NCBI RefSeq assembly: GCF_017876115.1
Contig: NZ_JAGINO010000008.1
Coordinates: 124,001-188,000 of the forward strand
Source of the DNA: Azospirillum picis
Lineage (GTDB): Bacteria; Pseudomonadota; Alphaproteobacteria; Azospirillales; Azospirillaceae
Length of the DNA stretch: 64,000 bases
Reading direction: 5' to 3'
Notes under the pieces: model-generated
Told to the model about the DNA's origin: nothing
The model's database searches: none
What the model saw: the letters and a program-made list of their open reading frames with translations, nothing else
Program-made: the position numbers and the translations under genes
In this document: one piece after another, positions 10,659 to 20,188 of the stretch
Numbering within the stretch: position 1 is the first letter of the stretch
Layout of the letters: every line of letters starts with the position of its first letter

Positions 10659-12131
10659 TCAGTCCTGCCCGGCGATCCCCCGATACAGCTCCATATACTC
10701 CTCCGCCGGGACGCGCCAGCCGAAGTCGCGGGTCATGGCGCGGCGCTGCATCGCCTGCCAGCGCTCGGGCTTGCGGTAGGTGGCCATGGCGCGGCGCAGC
10801 GCCCACAGCAGCTCCTGCGCCGTGGCGTTGACGAACTGGAAGCCGGTGGCGCTGCCGTCGGCGCTCGCCGCCGGGTTGGCGTCGACCACCGTGTCGGCCA
10901 GCCCGCCGGTGCGGCGGACCAGCGGCAGGGTGCCGTACTTCAGCGCGTAGAGCTGGGTCAGGCCGCAGGGCTCCGAGCGGGACGGCACAAGGAACAGGTC
11001 GGACCCGGCCTGGATGCGGTGGGACAGCGGCTCGTCGTAGCCGATGCGCACGCCGACCGACTGCGGGTGCCATTGCGCGAGCTGCTTGAAGCCTGCCTCG
11101 CTGCTGGCGTCGCCGCTGCCCAGCACCGCCAACTGGCCGCCCCAGGCCACCCATTGGCCGGCGGCTTCCAGCACCAGGTCCAGGCCCTTGTGCCAGGTCA
11201 GGCGGCTGACCACCGCGGCCAGCGGCGCGTCAGGGCGGCGGTCGAGGCCGAAGGCCGATTGCAGGTCGGCCTTGCAGATGTCCTTGCCGCCGAGATCGTC
11301 GGGGCCGTAGTGCGAGGGGATGTGCGGGTCGGTCGCCGGGTCCCAGATGCCGTAATCGACGCCGTTCAGGATGCCGGTCAGCACGTCGGAGCGGGTGGCG
11401 AGCAGGCCCTGCAGCCCGGTGCCGTGCTCGGCCGTCTGGATTTCGTTGGCGTAGGTCGGGCTGACCGTGGTCAGGCGGTCGGCGTAGTAGCAGCCGGCCT
11501 TCAGGAAGCTGATGTTGCCGTAATACTCCACCCCGTCGATGCGGAAGCTGGAGGAGGGCAGGCCGATGTCGCCGAGCATCCAGGGGCCGAAATTGCCTTG
11601 GTAGGCGATGTTGTGGATGGTCAGCACGGTGCCCGGCCGGAACGGGCCGGCGAAGCGGTCGGGACGCAGCGCCAGATAGGCCGGGATCAGGCCGGCCTGC
11701 CAGTCGTGGCCATGCAGCACGTCGGGCCGCCACCAGGGGTCGTAGGACTTGGCGGCGGCGAAGCCGGCCGCAGCCCAGGCCAGTGCCGCGAAGCGCAGCG
11801 CGTTGTCGGGCCAATCCCGGCCGTCCGGCCCGAGATAGGGGTTGCCCGGCCGGTCGTAGAGGGAGGGGGCGTCCAGCACATAGGACAGCACGCCGTCGGC
11901 GGTGCGGCCGATCAGCAGCCGGGCGCGGTCGCATCCGGGCAGGTCGGTGATCAGGTCGCCGACCTCGTGCAGGTTCTGCAGCCCGTTCAGCACCGCCGGA
12001 TAGCCCGGCATCAGCAGGCGGACATCGGCCCCGGCGGCGTTCAGCGCCGGCGGCAAGGCGGCGGACACGTCCGCCAGCCCTCCCGTCTTGACCAGCGGGA
12101 AGCATTCGGACGTGACGTAGAGGACGCGCAT
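10659..12131 (-). CDS. glgA: Glycogen synthase (ADP-glucose type, GT5)
   Basis: A 490-residue glycosyltransferase that extends alpha-1,4-glucan from ADP-glucose. It has the N-terminal KTGGLADV motif (about 15-22), [11 protein letters not shown] in the C-terminal domain and the [12 protein letters not shown] nucleotide-sugar-binding loop. It lies downstream of glgC on the same strand, 232 bases apart; glgB and glgP are not in the window. Confidence 0.96.
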   Translation of the reverse strand: MRVLYVTSECFPLVKTGGLADVSAALPPALNAAGADVRLLMPGYPAVLNGLQNLHEVGDLITDLPGCDRARLLIGRTADGVLSYVLDAPSLYDRPGNPYLGPDGRDWPDNALRFAALAWAAAGFAAAKSYDPWWRPDVLHGHDWQAGLIPAYLALRPDRFAGPFRPGTVLTIHNIAYQGNFGPWMLGDIGLPSSSFRIDGVEYYGNISFLKAGCYYADRLTTVSPTYANEIQTAEHGTGLQGLLATRSDVLTGILNGVDYGIWDPATDPHIPSHYGPDDLGGKDICKADLQSAFGLDRRPDAPLAAVVSRLTWHKGLDLVLEAAGQWVAWGGQLAVLGSGDASSEAGFKQLAQWHPQSVGVRIGYDEPLSHRIQAGSDLFLVPSRSEPCGLTQLYALKYGTLPLVRRTGGLADTVVDANPAASADGSATGFQFVNATAQELLWALRRAMATYRKPERWQAMQRRAMTRDFGWRVPAEEYMELYRGIAGQD

Positions 12132-12214
12132 CGGACGGGCACTCGGCAGGAAACGGTGGAGCAGGAAGCGGAAGCTCTGCCTTTTACCCCCGATCCGGCC
12201 GCGATGCCCAGGAG

Positions 12215-12250
12215 CAGAACGTCACGGCAGAACGTCACGGCAGAACGTCA
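12215..12250. repeat. 13-bp tandem repeat between glgC and glgA
   Basis: CAGAACGTCACGG is present at 12215-12227 and 12228-12240 with a 10-base partial third copy at 12241-12250, in the 232-bp glgC-glgA gap. Confidence 0.8.
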
Positions 12251-12363
12251 GGGGGGATATGCAGCCGCCCTCGCGCCCCGCCCGGCCGTCCGGCCCGCGG
12301 TGGCGGGGGGCGGCCGGAGCAGGGCGGGGGCCGGCTCCGGTCGGACGGCGAAAGGACCGCTCC

Positions 12364-13635
12364 CTACTCCTGAGGCAGCTTCTCGATCATCTCGCGGGTG
12401 ATCAGGACGACGCCGTTCTCGGTGCGGTGGAAGCGACGGGCATCCAGCTCCGCGTCCTCGCCGACGACGAGGCCGTTGGGGATGCTGACGCCGCGGTCGA
12501 TGACCACCTTCTTCAGCCGGCAATGGCGGCCGATGTCGCACTCCGGCAGCACCACCGCCTCGTACAGCTCGCTGTAGGAGTTGACGCGCACCGAGCTGAA
12601 CAGCAGCGAACGCCGCACGGTGGAGCCGGAGATGATGCAGCCGCCGGAGACGAGGCTGTCCACCGCCATGCCGCGGCGGTTGTTGTCGTCGAAGACGAAC
12701 TTCGCCGGCGGGAGCTGCTCCTGGTAGGTGAAGATCGGCCAGTCGCGGTTGTACAGGTTGAGCTGCGGCGTGACGTGGCAGAGGTCGAGGTTGGCCTCCC
12801 AGTAGGCGTCGATGGTGCCGACGTCGCGCCAGTAGGGGGTGTTGTCGGGGGCGTCGATCACCGCGCTGTCGGCATAGTCGTGGGCGATGATCCTGGCACC
12901 GGTCTTCACCAGGTGAGGGATGATGTCCTTGCCGAAGTCGCGGCTGGAGCCGGGGGTGGCGACGTCGCGCTCCAGCTCCCGGTAGAGGAACTGGGCGTTG
13001 AACACGTAGATGCCCATGCTGGCCAGCGCCATGTCGGGGCGGCCCGGCATCGGCGGCGGGTCGGCCGGCTTCTCCACGAAATCGATGATCCGGCGCTCCT
13101 CGTCGATGTGCATCACGCCGAAGCCGGTGGCCTGCTCGCGCGGCACGGCGATGCAGGGGACGGTGACGTCGGCCTTGCGGTCGATGTGGTCGAGCAGCAG
13201 CGCGCCGTAGTCCATCTTGTAGATGTGGTCGCCGGCCAGGATCAGGACGTATTCCGGCTCGTGGTCGCGCAGGATGTCGAGGTTCTGGTACACGGCGTCG
13301 GCGGTGCCCTGGTACCACTCCGTCTCGCTGACCCGCTGCTGGGCCGGCAGGAGGTCGCAGAACTCGTTCATCTCGCCGCGGAAGACGTTCCAGCCGCGCT
13401 GGAGATGGCGCAGAAGGCTGTGGGACTTGTACTGGGTGAGCACGCCGATCCGGCGGAAGCCGGAGTTGACGCAGTTGGACAGGGCGAAATCGATGATGCG
13501 GTACTTGCCGCCGAAATACGTCGCCGGCTTCGCCCGTCGGTCGGTCAGCTGCTTCAGCCGGCTGCCGCGTCCGCCCGCCAGCACCAGCGCCACCGCGCGC
13601 CGCGGCGCCAGGCGCAGATCCCGTTTGTCGAGCAT
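12364..13635 (-). CDS. glgC: Glucose-1-phosphate adenylyltransferase
   Basis: A 423-residue ADP-glucose pyrophosphorylase, the committed step of glycogen synthesis. The N-terminus carries [16 protein letters not shown] and [16 protein letters not shown] (allosteric and nucleotide loops). GDHIYKMDY and the C-terminal left-handed helix region are present. The start at 13635 is preceded by AAGGGGG. It leads glgA on the same strand. Confidence 0.96.
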   Translation of the reverse strand: MLDKRDLRLAPRRAVALVLAGGRGSRLKQLTDRRAKPATYFGGKYRIIDFALSNCVNSGFRRIGVLTQYKSHSLLRHLQRGWNVFRGEMNEFCDLLPAQQRVSETEWYQGTADAVYQNLDILRDHEPEYVLILAGDHIYKMDYGALLLDHIDRKADVTVPCIAVPREQATGFGVMHIDEERRIIDFVEKPADPPPMPGRPDMALASMGIYVFNAQFLYRELERDVATPGSSRDFGKDIIPHLVKTGARIIAHDYADSAVIDAPDNTPYWRDVGTIDAYWEANLDLCHVTPQLNLYNRDWPIFTYQEQLPPAKFVFDDNNRRGMAVDSLVSGGCIISGSTVRRSLLFSSVRVNSYSELYEAVVLPECDIGRHCRLKKVVIDRGVSIPNGLVVGEDAELDARRFHRTENGVVLITREMIEKLPQE

Positions 13636-14139
13636 GGCCGTTACCCCCTTTGCCTTCTTATCGTGGCTGCCCGGAGGCAGCCCTTCCGTAGAGGCGTTGA
13701 CGGTGCCACATCTCGCCGCCATGTCCAATAGGCCCGGCGGACGGTTCATCCTCGGCTGACCCGCCGTCCTGCCGCCTCCGGTTCCGCCAGCGGGCCTAGG
13801 CGCAATGGGAGGCGCGACGGCGGGCGTATGCGGGACGGACGGTGCCGCTTCGCCGCGGCCCTTCGCCATGCCCGCGCGGCGCCTCGCTCTGCACAAATTT
13901 TCATCATGTGCCGGAACGGCAGCCATTCCGCCGCGCCGATCCCGGCGTCTTAGCGGGGCGATCTCTCGAAAGCGCGAAAATTGTCCATGAGTCCTCGCCC
14001 TGTCGCCGCCGGGAGTGCCGGCGGACGGGGGCCGAAATTCTGCCTAAATCCTGTGCAGCCGGTCGGCCGACTCGTCGGGGGCTGCCCGTTCGGGGGCGGT
14101 CTGGCGCGACAACCCTGACGATTCCAAGCCGTTTTCGGC
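13636..14139. other. Divergent intergenic region between glgC and amtB
   Basis: This 500-base stretch holds no convincing gene. It contains the glgC promoter and the upstream region of the amtB -24/-12 promoter. A less GC-rich patch lies around 13885-13990. I could not identify a clear NtrC site. Confidence 0.5.
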
Positions 14140-14155
14140 TGGCACGCTTCTTGTA
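14140..14155 (+). promoter_or_regulatory. Sigma-54 (RpoN) promoter of amtB
   Basis: TGGCACGCTTCTTGTA matches the -24/-12 consensus TGGCAC-N5-TTGCW with one change (T for C in the -12 element). It lies 160 bases before the amtB start and fits nitrogen-regulated expression. The enhancer site is not identified. Confidence 0.75.
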
Positions 14156-14314
14156 GGGATGAAGGCGTCCTTGGTCCCGTCCGCCGTCCCGTCTTTGCCG
14201 GGGACGGGGCGACCGGGACGGGGTCGCCCCCGGCGGCACCCGCCGGGCTCCGCCGGGAGCCGGGCGGTCCAATTACCCGGGGGCGGGAGCGATTTTGGAG
14301 AAAGAGGAGCCTCG

Positions 14315-15640
14315 ATGAACCGTCTGTTCCTTCTGGCCGCGCCGATGCTGGCGGTTGCGCTGGGCGTCGCCGGCCTGCCGGTGGCAGCCCTTGCCCAGGA
14401 CGCTGCGGCCGCCGCAGCACCGGCTCCGACACCGACGCTCAGTGCGGGCGACACCGCCTGGATGCTGACGGCGACGGCCCTGGTGCTGTTCATGACCATC
14501 CCCGGCCTGGCGCTGTTCTACGGCGGCATGGTCCGCAAGATGAACGTCCTGGCCACGGTCATGCAGAGCTTCGCGATCTGCTGCCTGGTGTCGATCCTGT
14601 GGGTCGTCCTCGGCTACAGCCTGGCCTTCAGCGAGGGAAGCCCCTATATCGGCGGCCTCAGCAAGGCCCTGCTGTCCGACCTGACCAAGGACAGCCTGTC
14701 CGGCGTCATTCCGGAGTCGGTCTTCATCGTCTTCCAGATGACCTTCGCGATCATCACCCCGGCCCTGATCACCGGCGCCTTCGCCGACCGCATGAAGTTC
14801 TCCTCCATGCTGGTCTTCACCGCCCTGTGGTCGATCATCATCTACGCTCCGATCACCCACTGGGTCTGGGGCCCCGGCGGCTATCTGGCGGGTGACGGCG
14901 TGCTGGACTATGCCGGCGGCACCGTCGTCCACATCAACGCCGGCGTGGCCGGACTGGTCGCCGCCCTGGTGCTCGGCAAGCGCAAGGGCTACCCGAACGA
15001 GAACTTCGCCCCGCACAACCTGGTGCTGAGCCTGGTCGGCGCTGCCATGCTGTGGGTGGGCTGGTTCGGCTTCAACGCCGGTTCGGCGGTCGCCGCCGAC
15101 GGCCGTGCGGGCATGGCCATGCTGGTCACGCAGATCGCCGCCGCCGCCGCCGCCATGGCCTGGATGTTCGCGGAGTGGGTCCTGAAGGGCAAGCCGTCGG
15201 TTCTCGGCATCATCTCCGGCGCGGTCGGCGGCCTGGTCGCCATCACCCCGGCCTCGGGCTTCGTCGGCCCGATGGGCGCGCTGGTCATCGGCGTGGTCGC
15301 CGGCGTCGTCTGCTACTGGGGCGCCACCGGCCTGAAGCATGCGCTGGGCTACGACGACTCGCTGGACGCCTTCGGCGTGCACGGCATCGGCGGCATCGTC
15401 GGCGCCATCCTGACCGGCGTCTTCGCCCAGCAGGGCATCGGCGGCACCGCCGGCCTGCTGGAAGGCAACGCCGGCCAGGTCGTCACCCAGCTCTACGGCA
15501 TCGTCGCCACCATCGTCTACTCGGGCATCGGCTCCTTCATCCTGCTGAAGGTCGTCGACGTGGTGATGGGCCTGCGCGTCGAGGAGGATGTCGAGCGCGA
15601 CGGCCTCGACCTCGCCCTGCACGGCGAGAGCATCCACTGA
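14315..15640 (+). CDS. amtB: Ammonium transporter AmtB
   Basis: A 441-residue inner-membrane ammonium channel. It has a cleaved signal sequence (first about 28 residues), an Ala/Pro linker, then 11 hydrophobic segments. Signature stretches are FYGGMVRKMN, ALWSIIIYAPITHWVWG, DYAGGTVVHINAGVAGLVAALVLG (pore His) and DAFGVHGIGGIVGA (second pore His). The ATG at 14315 follows AAAGAGGAG. No glnK lies next to it, unlike in enteric bacteria. A -24/-12 promoter lies upstream and a strong terminator follows. Confidence 0.96.
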   Translation: MNRLFLLAAPMLAVALGVAGLPVAALAQDAAAAAAPAPTPTLSAGDTAWMLTATALVLFMTIPGLALFYGGMVRKMNVLATVMQSFAICCLVSILWVVLGYSLAFSEGSPYIGGLSKALLSDLTKDSLSGVIPESVFIVFQMTFAIITPALITGAFADRMKFSSMLVFTALWSIIIYAPITHWVWGPGGYLAGDGVLDYAGGTVVHINAGVAGLVAALVLGKRKGYPNENFAPHNLVLSLVGAAMLWVGWFGFNAGSAVAADGRAGMAMLVTQIAAAAAAMAWMFAEWVLKGKPSVLGIISGAVGGLVAITPASGFVGPMGALVIGVVAGVVCYWGATGLKHALGYDDSLDAFGVHGIGGIVGAILTGVFAQQGIGGTAGLLEGNAGQVVTQLYGIVATIVYSGIGSFILLKVVDVVMGLRVEEDVERDGLDLALHGESIH

Positions 15641-15670
15641 GACGGGGCTCTTTCCCGCAACGTCCAGAGA

Positions 15671-15700
15671 AAGGCCGCCGGGCTCCCGGCGGCCTTTTTT
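15671..15700 (+). terminator. Rho-independent terminator after amtB
   Basis: GGCCGCCGGG pairs with CCCGGCGGCC and is followed by six T, 30 bases past the amtB stop. Confidence 0.85.
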
Positions 15701-15854
15701 CCTGCCCGCCCGGTTTCCAGACCCGGCTCCGTGCCTGAAGACCGGGCCGATTGTTGTGTGTACGGCAACGCTGTTGCGCCGCCCGCCCGGCTTCACGGCG
15801 GCGGCGAGAACGACTAGATCCGGTCCACCGCCACAGCGCAGCAGGAGAATTCCC

Positions 15855-16712
15855 ATGGCCACCCCGTCCGATCGCCCCGCCGTCCGTCCGGTGCTCGCCG
15901 CCGTCGAGGGCATGGCCGCCTCCGACGGGGCCGGCGTGCGGATGACGCGCATGCTGGGCACGCCGCGCCTGCGCACCCTCGATCCCTTCCTGATGCTCGA
16001 CCTGTTCGGGTCGGACGAGCCGACCGACTATCTGGCCGGCTTCCCCGACCACCCGCACCGCGGGTTCGAGACGGTGACCTACATGCTGGCCGGGCGCATG
16101 CGCCATTTCGACAACCATGGCCACGAGGGGGTGATCGAGACCGGCGGCGTGCAGTGGATGACCGCCGGCCGCGGCCTGATCCATTCCGAGATGCCGGAAC
16201 AGACCGAAGGGCTGATGAGGGGCTTCCAGCTCTGGATCAACCTGCCGGCCCGGCTGAAGATGAGCGAGCCGCGCTACCAGGAGTTCCCCGCCGCCGCCAT
16301 CCCGGTCGAATCGCGGGAAGGCGGGGTGACGGTCACCGTGATCGCCGGCGACACCGCCCGCGGCACCGCCGGCCCGGTGCGCGCCGAGGCGACCGACGCC
16401 CGCTATTTCGACGTGACGCTGCCGCCGTCCGCCTCCTTCTCGGAAGCGCTGCCGGCCGGCCACACCGCCTTCCTGGTGCTGTTCGAGGGAAGCCTGGCGG
16501 TCGGCGGCGACGCTCCGCTGGCCGGGCCGCGGGTGATCGTGCTGGGCGACGGCGAGCGGGTCGAGGCGTCGGCCGGCCCCGACGGCGCCCGTTTCCTCCT
16601 GCTGGCCGGGCAGCCGCTCGGCGAGCCGATCGCCTGGGGCGGGCCGTTCGTGATGAACACGCGCGAGGAGGTGATGCAGGCCTTCCGCGATTTCGAAGAG
16701 GGACGGTTCTGA
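15855..16712 (+). CDS. Pirin-family bicupin protein
   Basis: A 285-residue pirin. The N-terminal cupin has the metal ligands expected from human pirin: His66 and His68 (FPDHPHRGFE), His110 and Glu112 (LIHSEMP). Bacterial pirins are reported as quercetinase-like dioxygenases or as modulators of central metabolism; the role here is undetermined. The ATG at 15855 has an AGGAG site. It is monocistronic as far as seen. Confidence 0.92.
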   Translation: MATPSDRPAVRPVLAAVEGMAASDGAGVRMTRMLGTPRLRTLDPFLMLDLFGSDEPTDYLAGFPDHPHRGFETVTYMLAGRMRHFDNHGHEGVIETGGVQWMTAGRGLIHSEMPEQTEGLMRGFQLWINLPARLKMSEPRYQEFPAAAIPVESREGGVTVTVIAGDTARGTAGPVRAEATDARYFDVTLPPSASFSEALPAGHTAFLVLFEGSLAVGGDAPLAGPRVIVLGDGERVEASAGPDGARFLLLAGQPLGEPIAWGGPFVMNTREEVMQAFRDFEEGRF

Positions 16713-16812
16713 GCCGTCCCGCGCGTCATCTCGCTCCTTGCGCCCCCACCGGCCACGGGTATCATGGGCGCCATTGTGGATTAACACCAACGATGGCGGG
16801 GAGCCGGGGCCG

Positions 16813-17358
16813 ATGCGCGGGATTGGGCTGATGGGCGGGAGGGCGGCTGGCGTCCTCAGGGCGGCGTTCGCCGCGGCAGGGCTGGCCCTCGGCCTTGCCG
16901 CGGCACCCGCCGCCGCCGTCGACTACTCCAAGGCCGCCGAGACCTTCGGCCCGGAAGGCGCCTGGACCAACCAGTGCGACATCGACCGGATGACCGACAG
17001 CAAGTCCTGCCGGCTGATGATCTACCGCCTGTTCGACGACGGCAAGGACGTCGGCTTCATCGCGCTCAGCGTCATCCCGACCGGCAACGACTTCCACCTG
17101 TTCCTGACCACCAGCCAGGGAATGGTCGACCGCTGCGCCATCCGCGTCGACCGCCAGCCGCGGATCGAATCGCACATCGCCACGCTGAACATGTGCATGT
17201 TCCCGAACTTCGTGTCGGGCAAGGTGGCCGACCAGTTCCGCAACGGCTCGACCGTTCTGGTCCGCGTCAGCTCGCCGCACTCGGGCAAGCACGACATCGA
17301 CTTCCCCCTGAACGGCTTCTCCCGCACCTTCGAAGAGATGCAGCGCGGCATGCAGTGA
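16813..17358 (+). CDS. Secreted small protein, possible IalB-like fold
   Basis: A 181-residue protein with a signal peptide (cut near residue 37, after AAA) and four or more Cys in the mature part (NQCDID, SKSCRLM, DRCAIRV, LNMCMFP). The spacing around the Trp-Cys start and the central Cys resemble the invasion-associated locus B family, but this is weak. The function is unknown. Possible alternative start at the in-frame Met seven codons later. Confidence 0.6.
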   Translation: MRGIGLMGGRAAGVLRAAFAAAGLALGLAAAPAAAVDYSKAAETFGPEGAWTNQCDIDRMTDSKSCRLMIYRLFDDGKDVGFIALSVIPTGNDFHLFLTTSQGMVDRCAIRVDRQPRIESHIATLNMCMFPNFVSGKVADQFRNGSTVLVRVSSPHSGKHDIDFPLNGFSRTFEEMQRGMQ

Positions 17359-17392
17359 GGGGTGTTGCGCCTCCGCGCGAAGGCGGCGGCGG

Positions 17393-18496
17393 TCAGCCCG
17401 GCAGGCGGTAGCCGGCGGCCGGCTCCCGGTGTGGCAGGCCGTTGCGTCCGGTGCGGAACGCTGCCGAGCGCTGGTAGGCGAGCCGGCGGGCGCGCATGAT
17501 GGAACCGAGCGGCCGGTGCGCCGCCAGCCCGTGCCAGGGGCTGAAGGACAGGCGGTCGTCGCCGGCCTGCGCCCGCTCCTTGCTCCAGGCCGTCTGCGGT
17601 GCGACGACGAGGCGGGCGACGGTGCGGTAGGGGCTGAGCTCCTCCGGCCACGGCACGCTCGCATCCTCCACCGGCATCCGCTCGGCGTCGGTGCGCAACT
17701 GGACGCGCAGTTCCCAGGTGGCGCCCTGCTCGCGGAAGAACTCGACCACCGCCTCGCGCAGGGCGTCGGGCTTGCCGCTGGCGGACAGCGGCGCGCCGGC
17801 CAGCGCCGCCAGCTCCGGCGAGACCGGGACCGCCGACAGCTTGGCGACATAGTCGCCGTAGCGCAGCGGCGCCTGGCTGTAGAAGGTCTCGCCGAGGATG
17901 TGGGTCTCGGGATGGCCGCCCAGCGTTTTCAGGGTGGCGCTCTCGCCGCCGAAGGCCTCGACGACCCGTTCGGCGGCACGCAGGGTGGCCGACAGCGCCT
18001 TCTTCGCCGTTTCCGCCCGGTCGGTCGTGGCCGCCAGCAGCTTCAGCGTCTTCAGGAAGGAACGGGCATCGGGCGCGGAGAAGGCCGGGGCGTTCGCCAT
18101 GACGAAATCCTGGGTCGGCTCGCCCTCCGAACCGGGCATCCGCTCGCCGGATACGCCCAGCACCTTGACGGCGAGGCCGCGGGGCGTGGAGACGCTGTCC
18201 GGCAGCATGTCGCCCGGCGTCGTCGACAGGCGCAGCACAGCGGGATAGTTCTCCGCCCGCGCGAACAGGCCCTGCGCCAGTTCAGGCGACAGGTCGTCCA
18301 GCACCTCCAGCCTGCCGACCAGCAGCCCGTGGCTCTTGGCATGGACGCTGCGAAGCGCGTGGCCGCCGTCCTCGTAGGTCTTGCGGCTGATCGACAGCAT
18401 CGTCTCGGACAACTCGTCGAAGAGCGCGGCCTCGTCGGGAGCGGGGGTTTCGACCGACGGGGAATAGGGCAGGGGCTGGCGGAAGTCCGTTGGCAC
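17393..18496 (-). CDS. Catalase-family heme protein (SrpA-like)
   Basis: A 367-residue protein lacking the long C-terminal part of canonical catalases. It has the catalase-fold features RSVHAKSHGLLVGRLEVLDD, TPRGLAVKVLGV, TQDFVMAN and the RYGDYVAKLS barrel strand. Such minimal catalase-like proteins can be peroxidases or lipid-hydroperoxide enzymes; the activity here is not shown. The GTG start at 18496 has a GGAGACG site. It converges with the secreted protein gene. Confidence 0.8.
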   Translation of the reverse strand: MPTDFRQPLPYSPSVETPAPDEAALFDELSETMLSISRKTYEDGGHALRSVHAKSHGLLVGRLEVLDDLSPELAQGLFARAENYPAVLRLSTTPGDMLPDSVSTPRGLAVKVLGVSGERMPGSEGEPTQDFVMANAPAFSAPDARSFLKTLKLLAATTDRAETAKKALSATLRAAERVVEAFGGESATLKTLGGHPETHILGETFYSQAPLRYGDYVAKLSAVPVSPELAALAGAPLSASGKPDALREAVVEFFREQGATWELRVQLRTDAERMPVEDASVPWPEELSPYRTVARLVVAPQTAWSKERAQAGDDRLSFSPWHGLAAHRPLGSIMRARRLAYQRSAAFRTGRNGLPHREPAAGYRLPG

Positions 18497-18593
18497 GGGC
18501 GGCGTCTCCGGTCTTGCGGAATGGCGGGGTGCCGCAGGACAACGGGTGCCGGCCCGCCCTGTTCCGTGCCGGGGGCAAGGCGGGCGGGCGCAT

Positions 18594-18625
18594 GAAAAAC
18601 GCCCCGCAGGCGGCCTGCGGGGCGT
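18594..18625 (-). terminator. Terminator after the 138-residue hypothetical gene
   Basis: Perfect 12-base arms (18599-18610, 18614-18625) with a 3-nt loop are followed on the minus strand by TTTTT. It lies 65 bases past the gene stop at 18690 and upstream of the catalase gene. Confidence 0.8.
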
Positions 18626-18689
18626 CGCGGTCCGGACGGTGCGCGCGTCCGGACGATGGATTCCGAGCGGTCGGGCCGGCGGGATGGGC

Positions 18690-19106
18690 TCAGTGGCGGG
18701 TGCGGGCCGGGGTGACGTAGACGCCGTCCCAGTCGACGCCGAACAGGGCGTCGTCGCCGGCCTCCTCCACGAGGTCGTCATACTCGCCGGCCTCGATCAG
18801 GCCGAAGATCGACGCGGTGCCGGAGGCATCCAGGTCGCAGGTCACCACGCGTCCGCCCACCTCGACCGAGGTGAAGAAAATCTCCGGCAGCTCCATGCTG
18901 TCCAGGTCGGCGGTCACGGCGGTCTCGATCTCGTGGATGGCGCGGGCCGACAGCGAAACCCGCAGCTTGGCGGCCTGGGAGGCCCAGACGATGCGCTTCA
19001 CATGGGCGGGGGCGGACATCTCGGCGGCGGCGGGCGCCTCGTCGCCGTGGGCGGCCATCGCGATCATACGGGAAACCAGGGTCGAGGTGCTGCTGGGTGC
19101 GCGCAT
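18690..19106 (-). CDS. Conserved-looking hypothetical protein
   Basis: A 138-residue soluble protein, acidic towards the end (AGEYDDLVEEAGDDALFGVDWDG). No family is recognised. The start at 19106 follows a GGAGG site; a longer frame to 19133 lacks one. It has its own terminator, so it is probably a genuine, separately transcribed gene. Confidence 0.65.
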   Translation of the reverse strand: MRAPSSTSTLVSRMIAMAAHGDEAPAAAEMSAPAHVKRIVWASQAAKLRVSLSARAIHEIETAVTADLDSMELPEIFFTSVEVGGRVVTCDLDASGTASIFGLIEAGEYDDLVEEAGDDALFGVDWDGVYVTPARTRH

Positions 19107-19222
19107 CAAAGCCTCCGCTCGTGTGATGGCCACAGATTTGCGCGTAGGCAGTTAACGGGGTCTTAAGCCGGTCACAGGGCGTAAGCCTTACCTCCCATGA
19201 GGTACGGCCTATCCGGTTGGGT

Positions 19223-20149
19223 CTAACTGGTCCTTTCGCCCCTGGCATAGGCCGCCGCGACCTCCGCCGCGACCCTGGCATTGTTGCGGATCAGCGCGAT
19301 GTTGGCGGCCAGGCTGCGGCCGCCGGTGATGCGCTCCAGGGCCGCCAGCAGGTGCGGGGTGATGTCCTTCCCTTTGATTCCCTTGGAGTCGGCGTCCGCC
19401 AGCGCCTGCGCGACGGCCTGCTCCATCGTGCCGGCGTCGAGTTCGTCGGCGGCGCCGATCGGGTTGGCCAGCAGCACGCCGCCCTCCAGCCCGAGCCGCC
19501 ATTTGGCGCGCAGGATTTCCGCCACCTCCTGTACGTTGTCACAGCGGTGGTCGACCGGCAGGCCGCTGCGGCGGCTGTAGAAGGCGGGGAATTCGGCGGT
19601 GCCGAATCCCAGGACCGGCACGCCGCGCGTCTCCAGCACCTCCAGCGTCTTGGGCAGGTCGAGAATCGACTTGGCGCCGGCGCAGACCACGCAGACCGAG
19701 CTGCGGGCCAGCTCGTCGAGGTCGGCCGAGACGTCGAAGCTGGTCTCGGCGCCGCGGTGGACGCCGCCGATGCCGCCGGTGGCGAAGACGGCGATGCCGG
19801 CCAGCCGGGCGGCGATCATCGTCGCCGCCACCGTCGTCGCGCCGGGCGCGCCGGTGGCCAGCGCAATGGGCAGGTCGCGGCGGCTCAGCTTGCGCACCGC
19901 GGTGCCGCCGGCCGCCAGCCGCTCCAGCGCCGCGTCGTCCAGCCCGATGCGGATGAGCCCGTCCATCACCGCGACGGTGGCGGGGACGGCGCCGGCCGCC
20001 CGCACCTCGGCCTCCAGCGCGCGGGCGGTCTCCAGGTTGCGGGGATAGGGCATGCCGTGGGAGATCACGGTGGATTCCAGCGCCACCACCGGGCGGCCGG
20101 CGGTCAGCGCGTCGGCGATCTCGGCTGTCGGCAGCAGGGCGTCATGCAT
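19223..20149 (-). CDS. psuG: Pseudouridine-5'-phosphate glycosidase
   Basis: A 308-residue enzyme reversibly splitting pseudouridine 5'-phosphate to uracil and ribose 5-phosphate. The family signatures ALESTVISHGMPYPRN, ATGGIGGVHRGAETSFDVSADL and LANPI are all present at full length. The kinase partner PsuK is not adjacent. It is transcribed divergently from the exonuclease gene 39 bases away. Confidence 0.93.
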   Translation of the reverse strand: MHDALLPTAEIADALTAGRPVVALESTVISHGMPYPRNLETARALEAEVRAAGAVPATVAVMDGLIRIGLDDAALERLAAGGTAVRKLSRRDLPIALATGAPGATTVAATMIAARLAGIAVFATGGIGGVHRGAETSFDVSADLDELARSSVCVVCAGAKSILDLPKTLEVLETRGVPVLGFGTAEFPAFYSRRSGLPVDHRCDNVQEVAEILRAKWRLGLEGGVLLANPIGAADELDAGTMEQAVAQALADADSKGIKGKDITPHLLAALERITGGRSLAANIALIRNNARVAAEVAAAYARGERTS

Positions 20150-20188
20150 GCGCTGTCTCTCCGGAAAGGGAGCCCTATATTAGGACGC

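Noticed and set aside
13889..13912. TGCAC...GTGC motif as an NtrC enhancer for amtB
   Set aside because: The spacing (13 bases between half-sites) does not match the TGCAC-N7-GTGCA consensus.
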